DNA of 60,486 nucleotides from Methanoregula sp. (GCF_028712425.1 NZ_JAQTQD010000017.1:1-60486); one strand, 5' to 3'; positions 35,458 to 45,220 are shown, counted from the first letter of the stretch. The notes: generated from the letters alone by a model not told the origin. Program-made: numbers and translations.

Positions 35458-36696
35458 TTATTTTTTCTGCGACCGGCCCTGGATTTCCAGCTGCTGCGCA
35501 AGGAGCGGGAGGATGGTCCCGGCATCGGAGACAATGCCGATGGCCTGCGTTGTACCCCGGTCCATCAGTTTTGTGACATGGGCGGGATTGATATCTACGC
35601 AGATGGTCTTGACACTGGACGGGAGGCAGTTGCCCACCGCGATGGAGTGCAGGAGCGTTGCCACCATCAGGACCATGCTGCACCCTTCAATCTGCTTGCG
35701 CATGGCGTCCTGTGCTGCCATCACGTCCTGGATCACGTCCGGGAGCGGGCCGTCATCCCGGATAGAACCGGCAAGGACATAGGGGACGTTGTTTTTGATG
35801 CACTCGTACATGATCCCGCTTTTGATAACGCCCTTCTCAACGGCTTTTCTTATTGACCCGGCCCGCATGATCTCGCTGATGGCATAGAGGTGGTGTTTGT
35901 GGCCGCCCATCACGGGCTTGCCGGTGGTGATATCCATCCCAAGGGAAGTCCCGTACAGGCAGTTCTCGATGTCGTGGGTCGCAAGGGCATTACCGGCAAA
36001 GAGCACGTTCACGTACCCGCTGCGGATCATGGAGGCAAGGGCCTTTGCCGCACCGGTGTGGACGATTGCCGGGCCCCCGACAACCGCGATCTTCCCGCCT
36101 TTTTTCCGGACCTCGAGCATCTCTTTTGCGATCAGGGCGATCAGGGTCTCGCTGGGGCGTTCTGAAGAGACCGTCCCGTGCATAAACTCAAACGTGCTCT
36201 GCTCGCGGGGACGCTCGGGGTAGGTGACGCTGACGCCCTGCTCACCGACAACGACAAGGTTGCCCTTCCGGATCTTGCCCAGGGCCTCTGCCTTTGCGGT
36301 CTTCCTGACAGGATCGACAACGATGAGGAAGTCCATCTCGATTGCTTCGACAGGAATCCATTCGCCGTTGTACTTAACCTGGGTCGGGTGGTTCGAGGTG
36401 GTATAGAATCCCTTGGGCACCACATGATCGGCTTCAGCCGGAACCAGGTGGACATCCATGACCTCGACCGGGCGGGCGCCGAGCCGGTGGACTTCTGACA
36501 GGATCGCCCTGAGCTTCTCTTTACCCGAAGCCGAGATGCGCAGCCGGGCATAGCTCGTGTCGGTCTTCTTCTTCCCCACCTCAAAGACAAGGATCTCGAA
36601 GTTGCCACCCAGATCCATGACCCGGTCCATGAGCTGCATCATGATGCCGGAATCGATGATGTGGCCTCGGAGCTCGATCTCCTGCGTCTCGACCAT
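35458..36696 (-). CDS. LOR/SDH-domain protein, archaeal ornithine cyclodeaminase-like
   Basis: The 412-aa protein matches the archaeal family with an N-terminal LOR/SDH domain (IELRGHIIDSGIMMQLMDRV) and a C-terminal Rossmann region (GKIAVVGGPAIVHTGAAKAL; VNVLFAGNALATHDIE). Characterised relatives (Methanococcus ornithine cyclodeaminase; cyanobacterial ArgZ/AgrE) turn ornithine into proline or split arginine. It may therefore be the proline-forming enzyme here. It is monocistronic. The family is sure; the reaction is inferred. Confidence 0.8.
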   Translation of the reverse strand: MVETQEIELRGHIIDSGIMMQLMDRVMDLGGNFEILVFEVGKKKTDTSYARLRISASGKEKLRAILSEVHRLGARPVEVMDVHLVPAEADHVVPKGFYTTSNHPTQVKYNGEWIPVEAIEMDFLIVVDPVRKTAKAEALGKIRKGNLVVVGEQGVSVTYPERPREQSTFEFMHGTVSSERPSETLIALIAKEMLEVRKKGGKIAVVGGPAIVHTGAAKALASMIRSGYVNVLFAGNALATHDIENCLYGTSLGMDITTGKPVMGGHKHHLYAISEIMRAGSIRKAVEKGVIKSGIMYECIKNNVPYVLAGSIRDDGPLPDVIQDVMAAQDAMRKQIEGCSMVLMVATLLHSIAVGNCLPSSVKTICVDINPAHVTKLMDRGTTQAIGIVSDAGTILPLLAQQLEIQGRSQKK

Positions 36697-36819
36697 AATA
36701 CTGAGAATTAGAGCGATGATCCTTAATATGCATTCCTGAATAAACCCGATCTACCCGTATTTTGTTTTGATCACCGCAATTTGAGAAGAATTCGGATTGC
36801 CCGCCGGGAGCAGGCCCGG

Positions 36820-37422
36820 TCAGGATGCGTGTTTCTCACGGAGGAAAGCCTCGGCCCGCTCACGGTCTCTTTTGGTGTTGATATTCAGGGCCAGGCTGGG
36901 CTCGTTGAGGAGAAGACGGAACTCGTCCTGCTCGTCACCGGCCAGGTCCCCGCGGATGATGTTGATACCGGCCGGGCATGCATCGACCTCACCGATCCGT
37001 TCACGGTAGGGCATACTCTCACGGCAGCTGGTCACTGCTGCAGCGGGAACCCAGGTGGAGAGGGCATCCTTTTTAGCCGCACCATAGGCATCGCGTATAG
37101 ATGCCACCAGCACTTCTGTAATACAGGGGATATCCGCAACCGATACGAAAAGTGGACCGTCCTCTTCGAGCGAGCGTACCGCCTGGACCATATCGCCCAC
37201 ATAGCCAACGCCATCCGTCCGGCAGAAGGAGATGCCATTGGCACGGCACCAGTTTGCGGTCATGGGAGTCTTTGGGGAACCGGCAACAACCGGTTCGCAC
37301 CCGGCTTTATAAAAAGCGCTGATGACATACGCGATCATGGGCCTGTCACAGATGAGGGCAAGGGGTTTTTCCCCGCTGTTGAGCCGGCTGCCGGAGCCCC
37401 CGGCCATGATCAGTGCACGCAT
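36820..37422 (-). CDS. cobY: Adenosylcobinamide-phosphate guanylyltransferase CobY
   Basis: The 200-aa protein is a small nucleotidyltransferase with LIMAGGSGSRLNSGEKPL at its N-terminus and the VSVADIPCIT metal-binding segment. CobY replaces bacterial CobU in archaea, using GTP to activate adenosylcobinamide phosphate for the corrinoid nucleotide loop. It overlaps cobD by 13 bases, so the two are co-translated. Confidence 0.92.
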   Translation of the reverse strand: MRALIMAGGSGSRLNSGEKPLALICDRPMIAYVISAFYKAGCEPVVAGSPKTPMTANWCRANGISFCRTDGVGYVGDMVQAVRSLEEDGPLFVSVADIPCITEVLVASIRDAYGAAKKDALSTWVPAAAVTSCRESMPYRERIGEVDACPAGINIIRGDLAGDEQDEFRLLLNEPSLALNINTKRDRERAEAFLREKHAS

Positions 37423-38417
37423 GCTGCAAATGCCTCGATGAGGGCCTGGTTTTCTTCACGGGACATGACCGCTATCCGTATGCAGGTTGGCAGGCCAAAC
37501 GACGTACAGTCACGCACAAGAACACCACGGGCCGCAAGCGTCTCGCAGAGCGGAGATACATTCCGTCCGCAATCGAACAGGATAAAGTTTGCGCGGGAGG
37601 GGGTGCACTTCATGCCGAGCGCCTCCAGCTCCGAAACCAGGAATGCCCGCTCCTTTTCTATAGCTGCCCTGGACGCAGCCAGGTCATCAAGGTGAAGGAG
37701 CGCTTCCATGGCATAGGCCTCAGCATAGGCATTGACGCACCAGGGTGACCGGGCTGTCTCGATCTTCCGGATGAGATCCGGATCGCCGAAACCGTACCCG
37801 AACCGGATACCCGGGACGGCAAAGCACTTGGTGATCGAGCGCAGGACAAAAAGAGAGGGATCACGGACATCGGCTACGCTCTGCTGCGGATCGGAGAGCT
37901 CGATGAATGCCTCATCACAGAAAAGGATGGAGCCGGAATCTTTAGCAGCAGAGAGTTTTGCCCTGACTTCATCCTTTGATACCAGCTGACCCGTGGGATT
38001 ATTGGGATTGCAGAGGAACTGCACGGAAGCGCTACGGGGATCTGTGATACGGGATGCCCCGGCAAGGGCGGCGGAGAGCTCGTATTCACCAAATGTCGGG
38101 GATCCTGCAAAGAAGGTGCGGTTTGTTGCAGGATTGCGGTAAAGTACTGCACAGAATGCCCGGATCAGCTCGATGGATCCGTTCCCCACGCAGATCTCCT
38201 CAGGATCCCGGTGGAAGACCTGCCCTATTCTTTCCTTGAGCGCACTGAACGAGTCATCCGGGTAATATTTCAGGCACTCGGGATCCAGGTGCCACGCGAA
38301 CTGCGGAACGAACGGGTTGACGCTCGCGCTGAAATCCAGCACTGATTTGCGGGTTTTTTCCAGCTGCCGCTTTCCCAATCCACCGTGCACGGCCCGTTCC
38401 GGAAAGTCAACAACCAA
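37410..38417 (-). CDS. cobD: L-threonine-O-3-phosphate decarboxylase CobD-like aminotransferase
   Basis: The 335-aa class I/II PLP protein begins VHGGLGKRQLEKT and SASVNPFVP, with NPNNPTG, FCDEAFIEL and the PLP lysine in SITKCFAVPGIRFGYG. Next to cobY it is best read as CobD, giving (R)-1-aminopropan-2-ol phosphate for the cobamide loop. HisC (histidinol-phosphate aminotransferase) is the close alternative, but the context and N-terminus favour CobD. It is the first gene of this pair. Confidence 0.85.
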   Translation of the reverse strand: MVVDFPERAVHGGLGKRQLEKTRKSVLDFSASVNPFVPQFAWHLDPECLKYYPDDSFSALKERIGQVFHRDPEEICVGNGSIELIRAFCAVLYRNPATNRTFFAGSPTFGEYELSAALAGASRITDPRSASVQFLCNPNNPTGQLVSKDEVRAKLSAAKDSGSILFCDEAFIELSDPQQSVADVRDPSLFVLRSITKCFAVPGIRFGYGFGDPDLIRKIETARSPWCVNAYAEAYAMEALLHLDDLAASRAAIEKERAFLVSELEALGMKCTPSRANFILFDCGRNVSPLCETLAARGVLVRDCTSFGLPTCIRIAVMSREENQALIEAFAACVH

Positions 38418-38498
38418 AGAATTCCGCCCCTTTTCTCAAATACTAGGCTATTCTGTCATAAATGCATTGTGAAGCCGGCTTTGCCGCAAAAGAAAAAA

Positions 38499-38508
38499 GT
38501 ATTTATAG
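38499..38508 (+). promoter_or_regulatory. TATA box of the cdrS-ftsZ operon
   Basis: AAAAAAGTATTTATAGG (38,494-38,510) has a purine-rich BRE-like run followed by TATTTATA. The expected start site is near 38,530, which leaves a leader of about 80 bases holding the palindromes at 38,540-38,600. Confidence 0.6.
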
Positions 38509-38539
38509 GTATGCGTGTTATTTTGATTCATCTGGTTAA

Positions 38540-38600
38540 GTCAGACACAAGGGTTCTCTTTGTCTGACATATGAACGACAATTGCCAGACATATGTCAGA
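38540..38600 (+). promoter_or_regulatory. Iterated inverted repeats in cdrS leader, putative operator
   Basis: GTCAGACA (38,540-38,547) pairs with TGTCTGAC (38,561-38,568), and TCTGACATATG (38,563-38,573) pairs perfectly with CATATGTCAGA (38,590-38,600). The last half contains the 10-base palindrome GACATATGTC. The same TGTCTGACA core thus occurs repeatedly in both directions, the usual layout for cooperative ribbon-helix-helix repressors. It lies just before cdrS, so autoregulation is likely. Confidence 0.65.
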
Positions 38601-38613
38601 AATGTGAGATACA

Positions 38614-38793
38614 ATGATGCAAAGAATCACGCTCCGGTTGCCAGAACAGCAGATCAACCTGCTCCAGCAGATGGTGGATTCGGGGGAATACCCGAATGTA
38701 TCGGAAGCGGTCCGGGCAGCCGTCCGTGAACTTGTTGAGAAACGAGCAAGTCGTGTCCTTAAGGAAAGTGACCAGGTTTCATTCAAGGTTTGA
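38614..38793 (+). CDS. cdrS: CdrS-like ribbon-helix-helix cell-division regulator
   Basis: A 59-codon frame from ATG 38614 (or 38617) has the ribbon [19 protein letters not shown] and helix [19 protein letters not shown] of short ribbon-helix-helix proteins. It ends 13 bases before ftsZ. In haloarchaea an equally small gene, cdrS, is co-transcribed with ftsZ2 and controls cell-division genes; the order and size here match. It should be a DNA-binding dimer acting on the palindromes in its own leader. Confidence 0.85.
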   Translation: MMQRITLRLPEQQINLLQQMVDSGEYPNVSEAVRAAVRELVEKRASRVLKESDQVSFKV

Positions 38794-38806
38794 GAGGGTA
38801 GTAGAA

Positions 38807-39976
38807 ATGCAGAGTATAATCAACGACGCACTAAAAAATGCCGAGCTGGAAAAAGAGATGAACAAGCCCGGCAGCGCAAATGCAATGGAAGATGACTTTG
38901 TCGGCCAGCCGAGGATCGTTATCATCGGCTGCGGTGGTGCAGGAAACAACACCGTGAACCGTATCCACCACATGGGCGTTTCCGGTGCAGAGACCATCGC
39001 CATCAACACCGACAAGCAGCACCTGGACATGATCCAGGCGGACAAACGCATCCTGATCGGCAAGTCCCTGACAAAGGGTCTCGGCGCCGGCGGTTATCCC
39101 GATGTTGGTAAGAGAGCAGCCGAGATGGCCCGCCCGACACTTGAAGCAATCCTCGAATCCGCTGACCTCGTCTTCATCACAGCAGGTATGGGAGGAGGTA
39201 CCGGTACCGGCTCCGCACCCGTTGTTGCACAGATCGCAAAAGAACAGGGCGCAATTGTCGTCGGGATGGTCAGCTACCCGTTCCAGGTCGAGAAGGCACG
39301 CCTGATCCGTGCAGAAGAGGGTCTTGAGGCATTCGCAGCCGCAGCAGACTCGGTCATCGTTCTCGACAACAACCGGCTCAAGAACTTCGTCCCGAACCTC
39401 CCGCTCGGGCAGGCATTCTCCGTCATGGACCAGCTCATCGGCGAGACCGTCAAGGGGATCTCCGAGACCATTACCGAGCCGTCGCTCATCAACATCGACT
39501 ACGCCGATGTCCGCGCCATCATGTCCAAGGGCGGCGTTGCCGTCATGCTCGTTGGCGAGAGCAAGCAGCAGAACAAGGCAGAGAGCGTTGTCCGCGAGTG
39601 CCTCTCCAACCCGATGCTCGACATCGACTACCGTGGCGCAACCGGAAGCCTGATCCACATCACCGGCGGCACCGACCTGACCCTGCAGGATGCAGAAGAA
39701 GTCGCAACCTCGCTCACCTACGAGCTCGACCCCCACGCGGATGTCATCTGGGGTGCCCGCGTCCGGCCCGACATGGAAGGCAAGATCCGTGTCCTCGCCA
39801 TCATGACCGGTGTCAAGAGCGCACAGATCCTCGGCACCCGCCAGTCCTACAAGACTGTAGTCCAGGAATTCGACAACAAGCGCTCCAATCCCCGGGCAGT
39901 CGAGATGCCCGTCCAGCGCAGGACCAGCAGCAGGGACCAGCCCAGCGGTGGCGGCGTCCTTGAATGGGTCGGTTAA
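38807..39976 (+). CDS. ftsZ: Cell division GTPase FtsZ
   Basis: The start at ATG 38807 gives 389 aa. The tubulin signature [10 protein letters not shown] appears (as [20 protein letters not shown]), with [15 protein letters not shown] at the nucleotide pocket and the T7 loop [15 protein letters not shown]. It polymerises with GTP at mid-cell to form the division ring. The C-terminal tail after residue 350 is short and polar, ending GGGVLEWVG, a likely partner-binding peptide. It is co-transcribed with cdrS. Confidence 0.97.
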   Translation: MQSIINDALKNAELEKEMNKPGSANAMEDDFVGQPRIVIIGCGGAGNNTVNRIHHMGVSGAETIAINTDKQHLDMIQADKRILIGKSLTKGLGAGGYPDVGKRAAEMARPTLEAILESADLVFITAGMGGGTGTGSAPVVAQIAKEQGAIVVGMVSYPFQVEKARLIRAEEGLEAFAAAADSVIVLDNNRLKNFVPNLPLGQAFSVMDQLIGETVKGISETITEPSLINIDYADVRAIMSKGGVAVMLVGESKQQNKAESVVRECLSNPMLDIDYRGATGSLIHITGGTDLTLQDAEEVATSLTYELDPHADVIWGARVRPDMEGKIRVLAIMTGVKSAQILGTRQSYKTVVQEFDNKRSNPRAVEMPVQRRTSSRDQPSGGGVLEWVG

Positions 39977-40101
39977 ACCACGCACAACCTGAATCAATCA
40001 CCATTCCAGCCTAATCCGAAGATCCATAATCCAGACCCGTTGGTCCCTCAACTACCAACACCCTTTTTGTCATTTTATCAAAAACTGAGGAGATCGTCGC
40101 C

Positions 40102-40353
40102 ATGGCATCACGCCGCTATATCACAAACGAGAACCCGGTCAGGGAAGTGAACCTGCAGAGCGCAAAACTCTTTGAAAGCGACCTCGAATTCCTCCGGACA
40201 CGGGGGATTCCGGTACGCACGGCGCTCCGCGAAGCCCTTCATGAGCACGTGAAGAAGATCCAGTCAAAGGCACTGCCGGCCATGACCCCGGAACAGCGCG
40301 CAGTATTCATCCTGAACGGCAAAGTACCGGCAGGAGATGTGCCCCGGGAATAA
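40102..40353 (+). CDS. Hypothetical 83-aa protein
   Basis: The frame starts at ATG 40102 after GAGGAGATCG and encodes MASRRYITNENPVREVNLQS, a helical middle (LFESDLEFLRTRGIPVRTAL, REALHEHVKKI) and a Pro-rich end. The helix-turn with IPVRTALREALHEH recalls the second and third elements of ribbon-helix-helix proteins, but the first strand is unclear. It lies downstream of ftsZ after a 125-base gap. Function unknown. Confidence 0.65.
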   Translation: MASRRYITNENPVREVNLQSAKLFESDLEFLRTRGIPVRTALREALHEHVKKIQSKALPAMTPEQRAVFILNGKVPAGDVPRE

Positions 40354-40779
40354 AAGATCCCTGCTCTGCAGTGCGCCCATTGGGAGACCACTGATATACA
40401 TCACCTGTTTAACAGTGCCTGTTTTCAGCCGGAATCACGGCGAAACACTTAATAGCACACTCTTCCTTTAAGATATAGTACATTCGACCAATCCTTCGCT
40501 GGGAGGATGGGGGCGAGATTCCGCACGAGCGGTTCGCCCCGGTATCGGGAGTTGAACATCATGAACAGAGTGTCGAACAAAGACTTCGAAGCGAAGTCTT
40601 CCCTGAATTCTGCGCTAAGTATCTTTTCTGATGTTTTTTTCCCTGCATCCTGTATGCAGAGTGTTTTCGCTGGCCTGTCCGGCACCCGGAACATTACGGC
40701 TTTCGTGATTCCGGAAACCTCATACGAGCGGGTGTGCGCCTCCCGTGAAGGGATAATTAAAATGAGGAGTTGGTAACGC
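40354..40779. other. Intergenic region with a perfect hairpin
   Basis: No supported gene. A 9-base perfect stem, AAGACTTCG-AAG-CGAAGTCTT, lies at 40,580-40,600. An 89-codon plus ORF (40,507-40,776) crosses it but has no recognisable features and is probably chance. The start of the next gene is preceded by GAGGAGTTGG (about 40,764). Confidence 0.6.
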
Positions 40780-41640
40780 ATGTTGAATGACCTGATGGAA
40801 AAGAGAAAGAAAACCCTTGCTGAGTCTGAAGAACACAAGAACCGCCGGAACGAGCTGAACGCGAATGCCAGCAAGTTCGCCCGCGAGCGGAACACGTTAA
40901 ATAACCAGACCCGCGAGTTTGTCGAAGAGGCGCAGAAGAACAAGGACCTCCGGGACAAGTACAACCAGGAAGTCCTTGACATCAAGGCCCAGAGAAACGA
41001 GCTCAACGACAAGGCCAATGTCCTGTTCGAGGACATTGAGTCCTTCAAGAAGGAGCATGGCACCCAGAAGAACCGCGGCGTCAAGGAACTCCAGAAGCAG
41101 ATCGAGTACATGGAGTACCGCCAGCAGACCGAGGTCTTCACCACCGACAAGGAACGCGAGCTGATCGAGAAGATCAAGCATATGAAAGGCCAGGTCCGTG
41201 AGCAGGAAGCCGAGCTTGAGCAGAACAAGGAGATGCGGACCAAGATCACCGAGGCCCGTGATTTCCGCAAGCAGGCATCCGACCTGCACGCGAAAGTGAC
41301 TGAAGTCGCCGAGCTTGCCCAGAAGCACCACGACCTGATGGTCGAGTCCTACCGCAAGGCAGACAAGTCCCGGGAAGCTGCCGACGCCGCCCACAAGAGC
41401 TTTGTCGAGGCGCAGGAGTCCGCAGATTCCGAGCACAAGTTCTTCATTGCCTGCCAGAAAGAGCTCCGCGATTACGACAAGGTCATCTCCGGCCTGCGCA
41501 AGAAGACCAAGAAAGTCAAGGTCACCAAGGAACAGAAGGCTGTCCGAAAAGAGGCAGAGAGCCTGTTCAAGAATTTCCGCGCCGGCGAGAAACTCACCAC
41601 AGACGATATCCTGCTCCTCCAGCGCTCAAAACTCATCTGA
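40780..41640 (+). CDS. Archaeal coiled-coil protein, COG1340 type
   Basis: The 286-aa protein is almost entirely predicted coiled coil (KRKKTLAESEEHKNRRNEL, ELIEKIKHMKGQVREQEAEL, heptads over residues 1-245), ending with a basic KKTKKVKVTKEQKAV segment and a short globular tail (FRAGEKLTTDDILLLQRSKL). It matches the widespread archaeal COG1340 family, sometimes mis-annotated as phosphoserine phosphatase. Its function is unclear; association with ribosomes or the cell-division machinery has been suggested by context only. An oligo-T run follows. Confidence 0.8.
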   Translation: MLNDLMEKRKKTLAESEEHKNRRNELNANASKFARERNTLNNQTREFVEEAQKNKDLRDKYNQEVLDIKAQRNELNDKANVLFEDIESFKKEHGTQKNRGVKELQKQIEYMEYRQQTEVFTTDKERELIEKIKHMKGQVREQEAELEQNKEMRTKITEARDFRKQASDLHAKVTEVAELAQKHHDLMVESYRKADKSREAADAAHKSFVEAQESADSEHKFFIACQKELRDYDKVISGLRKKTKKVKVTKEQKAVRKEAESLFKNFRAGEKLTTDDILLLQRSKLI

Positions 41641-41651
41641 TCTCTTCACCC

Positions 41652-41666
41652 TTTTTTTGTTTTTTC
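41652..41666 (+). terminator. Oligo-T terminator
   Basis: TTTTTTTGTTTTTT begins 12 bases after the stop of the coiled-coil gene, the usual archaeal intrinsic terminator form. No stem-loop is needed or seen. Confidence 0.6.
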
Positions 41667-41712
41667 TGCCGTCAGCAATGATTTAATAGATTTACGGCAT
41701 TTTTATAGTACA

Positions 41713-42846
41713 ATGACAGAGGGGCGGACGCTGGTCCTGAGTGTTGACCGGGATGACGATATCGGCTGGAAAGCCAAGATCGAAAGCCCGTGCATCGGCC
41801 GCGCCGCGTGCTTAAAAGCGGCAAATACCCTTGCACTCACCGATCCCGAGGACTCTGATGTCAATGCCATCTTCTCTGCGATCAAGATCTATGACGAGCT
41901 GACGGCAAAAGGAGAAGATGCGGCAGTCGCGGTTGTCGCAGGAAACCACCTGCACATGATAGAAGGGGATCGCAGGATTGCAACCTCGCTCAAGAAAGTC
42001 GTTGAAGAGACGAAGGCAACGAACTGCGTCCTTGTCACGGATGGTGCCGAGGACGAGTATGTCATCCCGATCATCCAGTCTCTCCTCCCCGTCACCAGCA
42101 TCCGCAGGGTCATCGTCAACCAGATGCCCAATCTTGAAGGCACCTACTATATCCTGAAGAAACTCTTCGATGACCCGAAGATCTCCCGTATGGTCTTCAT
42201 CCCGATAGGCCTTGCCATGCTGCTCTATGCAAGCGCGTTCCTGCTCGGTGCACCCGGCCTTGCAACCATCATCGTCGTCATGGTGATCGGGTGCTTCCTC
42301 CTGTACAAGGGCTTCGGATTCGATGAATTTACGCATGGAGTCATGGACGCCCTCCGTGTCTCCCTCTCCCGCGGACGGTTCTCGTTCATCACCTACACGA
42401 CCACTATCCTGCTCGTCATCATCGGATTCACCCTGGGATTCTACAACATCCTGCACTACTATTCCACTGACAGCAGTCTGGGACTGGTCACCTACCTTGT
42501 GACCTTCATTTACGGTGCCATCGAATGGCTCATCTTTGCCGGGCTCGTTCTCTCGGTCGGCGTCATTATCGACGTTTACCAGAATGACCGGAAGAACCTC
42601 GGCAAGGTGATCGTCTTCCCGTTCTTTGTCACGGCAATCGGCCTCCTCCTGTATGCCGCCAGCATCTACCTGATCCCCACCCTGGGTGTGCCCGACTTCC
42701 CGCTCTCCCAGGAGACAATATCCCGGTACATTCTCTGGGATACCATTGCCGGCATAGCCGCCGCAATAGCAGGAGTCCTCATCCAGAACTATGTGACAAA
42801 GAAGGTTGCCGAGCAGAAAAAAGAAGAGATCATTGAGACAATCTGA
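41713..42846 (+). CDS. DUF373-family membrane protein
   Basis: The 377-aa protein starts with a soluble domain (LVLSVDRDDDIGWKAKIESP; VVAGNHLHMIEGDRRIATSL; about 1-155) followed by about six transmembrane helices and a charged end (KKVAEQKKEEIIETI). This is the archaeal DUF373 family; its function is unknown. A TATA-like ATTTAATAGATTTA (41,681-41,694) lies about 25 bases upstream of the ATG, so the mRNA is probably leaderless. Confidence 0.88.
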   Translation: MTEGRTLVLSVDRDDDIGWKAKIESPCIGRAACLKAANTLALTDPEDSDVNAIFSAIKIYDELTAKGEDAAVAVVAGNHLHMIEGDRRIATSLKKVVEETKATNCVLVTDGAEDEYVIPIIQSLLPVTSIRRVIVNQMPNLEGTYYILKKLFDDPKISRMVFIPIGLAMLLYASAFLLGAPGLATIIVVMVIGCFLLYKGFGFDEFTHGVMDALRVSLSRGRFSFITYTTTILLVIIGFTLGFYNILHYYSTDSSLGLVTYLVTFIYGAIEWLIFAGLVLSVGVIIDVYQNDRKNLGKVIVFPFFVTAIGLLLYAASIYLIPTLGVPDFPLSQETISRYILWDTIAGIAAAIAGVLIQNYVTKKVAEQKKEEIIETI

Positions 42847-43072
42847 AGTGCTTTTTTGGCATGGTTTTCCTGCCATTATCCTGCAGATCTTTCGTTTTTT
42901 CCCCATCGCAGGATCAACAGGCCCGGACTATACCTGTTCCGCCAACTGTCAGCGCCCCGACAATGGGACCATGCTAACGCGCGATATTATGGCACCGCAA
43001 AACATGAAATAAAAATCACGAAAAGGAAGTCCCCGGTGAATTCCACAGGTGGATCCCATTATCGTGCAGCTG

Positions 43073-43543
43073 TTAGTCCTGGCGGCCGGGAACTTCAGAC
43101 AGGGAGAAATACCCGATCCCGGAGGGGAACTCACGCACCATCGTGAAGTTCCGGGTCACCTGCGGGGACCTGACCGTAAGATTGGGGATAACGACATTGA
43201 AGGTATGGGCCGGGTACCAGTAGATCCCGTCGCCATAGGAGACTGCCGCCTCATTGACCGTGAACTCGGCACCTTCAAGATCAATACGCTGGATCTTGGC
43301 TTCATCATAGTTCAGGATCTTCATCAGCTTGTTTTTCAGGTCCTGTTTTCCAAAGAAAAAGAAGATGATCCTGGTGCTCTCATCAACAGAATAGTTCACG
43401 TTGATATTTGCCGTGCCATTGTCCAGCTGCACATCGACATCGTATACCTTGATGTACCCATACCGGTCTTCCCCGGCAGCAAAGACCGGGGCTGCCAGGA
43501 ACACCGCAAGGAGCAGGATCAATGCCACGGCACGGGCTCGCAT
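43073..43543 (-). CDS. Secreted 156-aa protein, unknown
   Basis: The protein has a signal peptide (ALILLLAVFLAAPVFA) and a mature beta-rich domain with RYGYIKVYDVDVQLDNGTAN and an RIIFFFFGKQDLKNKLMKIL segment; no C-terminal membrane anchor is seen. It is likely an exported, soluble or S-layer-associated protein. No family is recognised. It stands alone. Confidence 0.75.
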   Translation of the reverse strand: MRARAVALILLLAVFLAAPVFAAGEDRYGYIKVYDVDVQLDNGTANINVNYSVDESTRIIFFFFGKQDLKNKLMKILNYDEAKIQRIDLEGAEFTVNEAAVSYGDGIYWYPAHTFNVVIPNLTVRSPQVTRNFTMVREFPSGIGYFSLSEVPGRQD

Positions 43544-43649
43544 AACATACTCATTTCGTGAAGAGTCCTTAAAGCGTTTATGGTTATACGTGGGAGGATG
43601 CCGGCGGAAAAACGTGAAAACCCGTGGTGATTATAATATAAAAAATGTA

Positions 43650-43931
43650 TTATTTGTTGTTGGCAAGGATGATCTCGATGGACGAGACGTTCGTTTTGCC
43701 GGTATCGGTATCGATGATCTCCGTTGAGGTGAGGATCTCTTTCTTGGTCACACCCTCAAGGAAGCGGTTCAGGGCGATTTCGGCAGTATCCACGGCACGG
43801 GAAATTGCCTTTCCCCGCGCCTTTATCGCAACTTCAGGTGCACCATTGTTGAACTGGGTGACCACGGCAAGTACATAGTTCATGACGGGCTTGTTGCCGA
43901 CGAATACTGTGTTCTCTCTCTGTTGCTGCAT
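43650..43931 (-). CDS. albA: Alba chromatin/RNA-binding protein
   Basis: The 93-aa product matches Alba: [20 protein letters not shown], a basic [16 protein letters not shown] helix and an [19 protein letters not shown] end. Alba dimers coat DNA and bind RNA. It is transcribed in the same direction as asd, starting 17 bases after the asd stop, so it may be co-transcribed. Confidence 0.93.
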   Translation of the reverse strand: MQQQRENTVFVGNKPVMNYVLAVVTQFNNGAPEVAIKARGKAISRAVDTAEIALNRFLEGVTKKEILTSTEIIDTDTGKTNVSSIEIILANNK

Positions 43932-43947
43932 AGGTGCCTCCCGTACT

Positions 43948-44967
43948 TCAGAGATATTTTTTCTTGACGATCAGTTCTGCGTTCAGTACGCTTGCACCGG
44001 CAGCGCCACGGATCGTGTTGTGGCCCATGGCAACGAACCGGACTCCCTCGCGGAGCCGGCCTACGGAGACTGTCATACCCCTTCCCCTCATGCGGTCGAG
44101 CCGGGGCTGGGGCCGGTCAGGTTCCTCGTCAAAGAAGTGCACCGATTCGGCAGGCTGGGTCGGCAGGCCTTTGATCGGGGGCTTGTAATCCAGGAACGCT
44201 TTCCGGATTTTTCCGAGCGGTTCTTTGATATCCGCCCAGATTGCCATGGTATGGCCGTCAATCACCGGCACGCGGTGGCAGCTGGCGCTGACTTTGAACG
44301 GTGCATTCTGGACTTTCTTTCCTTTGAGCGTGCCCATGATCTTGAGCGCCTCCATCTCCATCTTCTCCTCTTCTTTGCCGATGTAGGGGATGACGTTGTC
44401 GTAGATCGCCATCGCTGCCACACCTTCGAATCCCGCACCGGAGATGGCCTGCATGGTCGCAACCCGGATATCGGTGAAGGTGAACTTCTGCAAGGGAGCG
44501 AGCGCCGTCACCATCGTTATGGTGGAACAGTTCGGGTTCGTGACAATGAAGCCGTCACGTCCCGCATCCCGCTGGGCATCGATCAGGCCCAGGTGTTCCG
44601 GATTGACTTCTGGCACCACAAGCGGAATCGTTGGTTCCATCCGGTGGGAACTTGCATTGCTGCAGACTGCAATCCCGGCATCCGCAAACTCCGTTTCGGT
44701 TGCGGCTGCAATCTCTGCCGGGAGGGCTGAGAAGACAAGGTCGACATTCTTCATGGCAGAAGGAGAGGTCGGGACAACTTTGATCTTCCCGATGTTCTCC
44801 GGAAAGGGCGTATCAAGGCGCCATTTCACAATCTTTCCATAGGGTTTTCCCGCACTGCGTTCGGAAGCGGCAAGCGTCGTAAGTTTGAACCAGGGATGAT
44901 CCGCAAGAAGTTCAACAAATCGCTGACCAACCGCGCCGGTAGCACCGAGCACTCCAACATTGATCAT
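43948..44967 (-). CDS. asd: Aspartate-semialdehyde dehydrogenase
   Basis: Start chosen at 44967 ([20 protein letters not shown]), where the Rossmann fold begins; the longer reading adds 24 unrelated residues. The 339-aa protein has the catalytic Cys in [11 protein letters not shown] and His in [11 protein letters not shown]. It reduces aspartyl phosphate to the semialdehyde for lysine, threonine and methionine. It is near dapB and dapA on the same strand. Confidence 0.95.
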   Translation of the reverse strand: MINVGVLGATGAVGQRFVELLADHPWFKLTTLAASERSAGKPYGKIVKWRLDTPFPENIGKIKVVPTSPSAMKNVDLVFSALPAEIAAATETEFADAGIAVCSNASSHRMEPTIPLVVPEVNPEHLGLIDAQRDAGRDGFIVTNPNCSTITMVTALAPLQKFTFTDIRVATMQAISGAGFEGVAAMAIYDNVIPYIGKEEEKMEMEALKIMGTLKGKKVQNAPFKVSASCHRVPVIDGHTMAIWADIKEPLGKIRKAFLDYKPPIKGLPTQPAESVHFFDEEPDRPQPRLDRMRGRGMTVSVGRLREGVRFVAMGHNTIRGAAGASVLNAELIVKKKYL

Positions 44968-45220
44968 GATGACAGGTCCTGTATGTTCGTTTTCCCCGTT
45001 CTTTTTAGAATGATGGCGGGTTGTAAAATCCCATTTCACTTAGGATGATAAAAACGTTGTTTTTTATAATTTTTATAACGGGAGAGAATCCGGCGAAGAC
45101 AGCATGGTGGGATGAGACCATAATTCACGTCACATAACAAAGATGAAATCAATGTCTTCCGGGCAATAATGCCAGGAGCGGGACAACAAAAAAACAGTGA
45201 GCCGGCAGGAACCGGACACC

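Noticed and set aside
38831-39997. 388-codon minus ORF opposite ftsZ
   Set aside because: Antisense shadow of the strongly codon-biased ftsZ gene.
40507-40776. 89-codon plus ORF before the coiled-coil gene
   Set aside because: Runs through a perfect hairpin, lacks recognisable features and looks like chance.
41812-42906. 364-codon minus ORF opposite the DUF373 gene
   Set aside because: Antisense shadow; the plus-strand product has clear membrane helices and a known family.
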